Of a stretch of DNA of 64,000 bases, positions 61,069-64,000 are shown in pieces. Under the pieces are notes generated by a model. It was given only the letters and a program-made list of their open reading frames with translations, ran no database searches and was not told the DNA's origin. The translations under genes and the position numbers were made by a program. The stretch's first letter is position 1. Each line of letters opens with the position of its first letter. Source of the DNA: G965216695 sp965216695 (GTDB lineage Bacteria > Pseudomonadota > Gammaproteobacteria > Pseudomonadales > Azotimanducaceae); NCBI GenBank assembly GCA_965216695.1, contig OZ244212.1:558001-622000 (forward strand), in the 5' to 3' direction.

Positions 61069-61647
61069 TCACATATTCCGTATCAGTGGGGCAATTTTTT
61101 CGTCGATGGCCTCCCGCGCCCTGAATATACGCGAGCGGACCGTTCCGACAGGACAAGCCATGATGTCGGCAATCTGTTCGTAGCTCAGACCATCGAATTC
61201 GCGCAGGGTCACTGCGCTGCGGAGATCTTCGGGCAACTCTGCGATCGCACGATCGATCGCGGCAGACAGCTCGTCCCGCGCGAGTGCGCGCTCGGGGTTT
61301 GCCAGTTCCTGCATCACTCCGGACGAATCGATCGCTTCCGCATCCTGCGCATCAATGTCGGACGAGGGTGGCCGCCGGGAGCGCGCCACGAGGTGATTTT
61401 TCGCCGTATTGATCGCGATCCGATAAATCCAGGTATAGAAGGCGCTGTCGCCCCGAAACCGCGGCAACGCGCGATACGCCTTGATGAAGGTTTCCTGTGC
61501 GACGTCTTCGACCTCGTGCGCGTCGCGAATATAGCGCGAGATTAGACTCAGCATCTTGTGCTGATACCGGCTCACGAGCAGATCGAAAGCACGCTTGTCG
61601 CCTTTCTGGACGCGACGCACGAGTTCCTTGTCGGTGTCTTTGCTCAC
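61069..61647 (-). CDS. rpoE: Extracytoplasmic sigma factor RpoE/AlgU
   Basis: Sigma factor for envelope stress. The GTG at 61647 gives a 192-residue protein starting VSKDTDKELVRRVQKGDKRAF, the family length. Region 2 contains EVEDVAQETFIKAYRAL and FYTWIYRIAINTAKNHLV, and region 4 LREFDGLSYEQIADIMACPVGTVRSRIFRAREAI. The longer frame runs antisense to nadB. No clear GAACTT-type autoregulatory promoter was found in the 139 bases before nadB. Confidence 0.97.
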   Translation of the reverse strand: MSKDTDKELVRRVQKGDKRAFDLLVSRYQHKMLSLISRYIRDAHEVEDVAQETFIKAYRALPRFRGDSAFYTWIYRIAINTAKNHLVARSRRPPSSDIDAQDAEAIDSSGVMQELANPERALARDELSAAIDRAIAELPEDLRSAVTLREFDGLSYEQIADIMACPVGTVRSRIFRAREAIDEKIAPLIRNM

Positions 61648-61786
61648 CGGTGAGTTCGAAGGCCCTAACCGCGAAGGTCCGCTATTCTGCCGAGTTCGTC
61701 GTATACTAGCCAGCCTTTCGAAATTCAGAGTCTCTCCCCCGCATGACCGCCGCCAGCCTGCCATCCGGCGCGCCTGTCCGTTCCCG

Positions 61787-63421
61787 ATGACCCAGCGATT
61801 CGCCACGGACGTTCTGATCATCGGCGGCGGTGCAGCCGGGCTGACAGCCGCGCTCGAACTCGCGGCGCACGGCCGCGTCACGCTGTTGTGCAAAGGCCCC
61901 ATCGAGTCCGGATCGTCGCACTGGGCGCAGGGCGGCATTGCCGCCGTCACCGACCCGGCCGACAGCGTGGAGGCTCACATCCGCGACACCCTCGAGTCCG
62001 GCGCGGGTCTGTGCGACGAGGACGCTGTGAACTTCACCGTGTCCAACGCACCGGCGGCCATCGAGCAACTGCTGCAATGGGGAGTGCCGTTCGACGGGGA
62101 GGACAATCACTTTCACCTGACGCGTGAAGGCGGACATTCGTTTCGACGGGTGCTGCACGTGGCGGACGCGACCGGGAGGGCGATCACCCGAACGCTGACC
62201 GACCGTGTGCTGGATCACCCCAACATCGAGATGTTCAACGACCGCATCGCCATCGATCTGATCAACATCAGCCGGTACGGCCGGCACCCGAACCGTTGCG
62301 TCGGTGCGTACGTGCTGAACACCACGACGGGCCACGTGGAAGTTTTCCAGGGCAAGTACGTCGTTCTGGCAACCGGCGGCGCGAGCAAAGTGTATCTGTA
62401 CACCAGCAACCCGGACAGCTCGACCGGCGACGGCATCGCGATGGCCTGGCGCGCCGGGTGCCGCGTCGCCAACATGGAATTCAATCAGTTTCACCCCACC
62501 TGCCTGTTTCACCCGCATGCAAAGTCGTTTCTGATCTCCGAAGCGGTTCGCGGCGAGGGAGGCGTGCTGTTGCTCCCCGACGGAAATCGTTTCATGGACC
62601 GTTTCGACGAGCGCGGTGAACTCGCGTCCCGGGACATCGTCGCACGCGCCATCGATCACGAAATAAAACGCCTGGGCATCGATTGTGTCTACTTGGACAT
62701 AAGCCACAAGCCCCGCGAGCAGGTGCTGACCCATTTCCCGACGATCGCCGAACGGTGCGAAGATTTCGGAATAGACATCACCGCAGAGCCCATACCAGTG
62801 GTGCCCGCGGCGCACTACACTTGCGGCGGTGTCATGGTCGACCGGTTCGGACGCACCGACTTACCCGGCCTGTACGCCATCGGCGAAGTCACCTGCACGG
62901 GATTGCATGGGGCCAATCGCCTCGCCAGCAACTCGCTGCTGGAATGCGTGGTTTATGCCACCTCAGCCGCGGCACACATTCGTGAACGAATACACCAACC
63001 AGTCGCGCACGCGGACGTTCCACACTGGGATGAAAGCCAGGTGACAGATTCCGACGAAGATGTGGTGATCAATCACAACTGGGAAGAACTGCGCCGGTTC
63101 ATGTGGGACTATGTTGGGATCGTGCGCACAACCAAACGTCTGGCACGCGCGAAACGCCGGATCGAACTACTGAAGCAGGAAGTGCACGAGTACTACAGCA
63201 ACTACCGGGTCAATCACGACCTGATCGAATTGCGCAATCTGATTCACGTCGCAGACCTGATCGTTCAATCCGCCATGCAACGGCGCGAGAGCCGCGGCCT
63301 GCACTTCAACCTGGATTTTCCCGAGCTTCTGGACAATGCCGAGGACACGATTCTGTTTCCGGGATCGATTGGCAACCTCGACGTACTGCAACCGGTATCG
63401 AGCACCCGGGGCGACACGTAG
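61787..63421 (+). CDS. nadB: L-aspartate oxidase
   Basis: FAD enzyme that oxidises aspartate to iminoaspartate for NAD synthesis. The ATG at 61787 gives MTQRFATDVLIIGGGAAGLTAALELA, with the dinucleotide fold at the start. SGSSHWAQGGIAAV, EFNQFHPTCLF and ITAEPIPVVPAAHYTCGGV are family signatures. It is 544 residues, divergent from rpoE as in Pseudomonas. The open frame further upstream is antisense to rpoE. Confidence 0.97.
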   Translation: MTQRFATDVLIIGGGAAGLTAALELAAHGRVTLLCKGPIESGSSHWAQGGIAAVTDPADSVEAHIRDTLESGAGLCDEDAVNFTVSNAPAAIEQLLQWGVPFDGEDNHFHLTREGGHSFRRVLHVADATGRAITRTLTDRVLDHPNIEMFNDRIAIDLINISRYGRHPNRCVGAYVLNTTTGHVEVFQGKYVVLATGGASKVYLYTSNPDSSTGDGIAMAWRAGCRVANMEFNQFHPTCLFHPHAKSFLISEAVRGEGGVLLLPDGNRFMDRFDERGELASRDIVARAIDHEIKRLGIDCVYLDISHKPREQVLTHFPTIAERCEDFGIDITAEPIPVVPAAHYTCGGVMVDRFGRTDLPGLYAIGEVTCTGLHGANRLASNSLLECVVYATSAAAHIRERIHQPVAHADVPHWDESQVTDSDEDVVINHNWEELRRFMWDYVGIVRTTKRLARAKRRIELLKQEVHEYYSNYRVNHDLIELRNLIHVADLIVQSAMQRRESRGLHFNLDFPELLDNAEDTILFPGSIGNLDVLQPVSSTRGDT

Positions 63422-63467
63422 CCCGAGTGCACACACCACAGGCCAACGCGCCCCCGATACAGCGACC

Positions 63468-63863
63468 TCACGACGTTGCGCCACGTGCACAATGTGCGAT
63501 GCACGAACGTCGAAGGTGGCCGAACGACTCTCGGGACATCTCGTCAGAATAGAAAAACACGAGACCGACGCTCGGCAGCTGCAGTGCCAGTTCGTGCTCC
63601 GTCAGCCACAGAAGCTTACCGACCGCCGGTTCGACCACGCATTCGCGTGGACGTGCGCCGGGCCAGTATCCCGACGCGACCACGACAACCACCAGCGCAG
63701 GGTTGCCGACAAGCCGCCAGAGTGCGGCAACCAGCACCAGCAGTGTCCCCAGAAAGTAGGCGCGGCGACGCCGCCCAGGTGTGTAACAGATCCGGATCGA
63801 TTCACTCGGCGCGTTTGCGGATTTCCTCGACGATGTGCCTGAGCGCCGGATCCCCGGGTTCAT
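63468..63863 (-). CDS. YgfX/CptA-type inner membrane protein
   Basis: It follows and overlaps sdhE, the usual place of ygfX. The protein has a basic N-terminus, one hydrophobic hairpin (FLGTLLVLVAALWRLVGNPALVVVVVASGYW) and a short soluble end with LTEHELALQLPSVGLVFFYSDEM. YgfX was described as the toxin-like partner of SdhE/CptB, but the role is disputed. Sequence conservation is low, and the call rests on topology and position. The start at ATG 63863 is tentative. Confidence 0.65.
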   Translation of the reverse strand: MNPGIRRSGTSSRKSANAPSESIRICYTPGRRRRAYFLGTLLVLVAALWRLVGNPALVVVVVASGYWPGARPRECVVEPAVGKLLWLTEHELALQLPSVGLVFFYSDEMSRESFGHLRRSCIAHCARGATS

Positions 63864-64000
63864 CGATACCACGCAGCCAATCGAATATCTCCCAGTCCTC
63901 TTTCCCGAGCAGCCGGTGATACGCATCCTGTAACGCCGGTGTGAGCCGGGCGTACGTGGACTCGACGAACGGCAGCAGCAACAATTCCAGTTCCAACATG
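63802..64000 (-). CDS. sdhE: FAD assembly factor SdhE, N-terminus beyond window
   Basis: Promotes covalent FAD attachment to succinate dehydrogenase. The visible 65 residues include LELELLLLPFVESTYARL and the WEIFDWLRGIDEPGD motif of the family. The first 15-20 residues, with the conserved RRG motif, lie past the right edge. It overlaps the downstream ygfX-like gene by up to 62 bases. Confidence 0.9.
   Translation of the reverse strand, partial: MLELELLLLPFVESTYARLTPALQDAYHRLLGKEDWEIFDWLRGIDEPGDPALRHIVEEIRKRAE

Noticed and set aside
61648..61786. Sigma-E autoregulatory promoter for rpoE
   Set aside because: A GAACTC occurs on the rpoE strand, but no TCTGA-like -10 follows at 16-17 bases, so no promoter was annotated.

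Overview
The window is a compact, GC-rich chromosomal segment of a gammaproteobacterium, and almost every base lies in a recognisable housekeeping gene. The evidence for the affiliation is gene order. Two blocks match the arrangement known from Pseudomonas and relatives: mutS-fdxA-nlpD-truD-ftsB-eno-kdsA-pyrG-tilS-dnaE-rnhB-lpxB-lpxA-fabZ-lpxD-skp-bamA-rseP-cdsA-uppS-frr-tsf-rpsB-map-glnD-dapC-dapD, and nadB-rpoE-mucA-mucB-mucC-mucD-lepA-lepB-DUF4845-rnc-era-recO. FdxA is close to Azotobacter ferredoxin I, and DapD is of the Pseudomonas type. No phage, transposase, CRISPR or other cargo was seen. The exact order within the gammaproteobacteria cannot be named from this sequence.

Layout. Positions 1-5.5 kb hold a partial SGNH hydrolase, tRNA-Ser(GCU), csrA, a 930-bp repeat-rich non-coding stretch, lysC, recX and recA, with a clear LexA box before recA. 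mutS and fdxA (5.5-8.5 kb) read to the right. From 8.5 to 32.7 kb one long leftward run encodes cell division, envelope, lipid A, outer-membrane assembly, isoprenoid-carrier and translation functions, with many 4-bp ATGA overlaps. From 32.9 to 45.9 kb genes read rightward: map, glnD, the lysine/meso-DAP genes dapC-dapD-dapE, a partial type II secretion set gspN-gspC-gspD, and plsB. From 45.9 to 49.8 kb come rsmJ, tsaB (leftward), moeA (rightward) and a histone H1-like gene with an unusual downstream open frame. From 49.9 to 61.6 kb lie adk, rlmD, recO, era, rnc, DUF4845, lepB, lepA and the complete sigma-E regulatory set mucD-rseC-like-mucB-mucA-rpoE. nadB and then ygfX and sdhE close the window.

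How it works together. Lipid A (lpxA, lpxB, lpxD), beta-barrel assembly (bamA, skp), the undecaprenyl carrier (uppS and a DUF368/PopT flippase), phospholipid synthesis (cdsA, plsB), septation (ftsB, an NlpD-like activator) and peptidoglycan precursor synthesis (lysC, dapC, dapD, dapE) together form an envelope-building programme. The sigma-E system (rseP, rpoE, mucA, mucB, mucD) monitors it.

The most informative observations are absences and repeats. At the junctions of an otherwise intact syntenic block, alaS, rpoS, pcm, surE, ispF, ispD, accA, dxr and pyrH are cleanly missing. Three of these (ispD, ispF, dxr) belong to the MEP isoprenoid pathway, although uppS is kept. This invites the hypothesis of a different isoprenoid route, or wholesale relocation. 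Short tandem repeats recur: in the csrA-lysC spacer, in the fabZ leader, in the recA N-terminus and throughout the histone-like gene.
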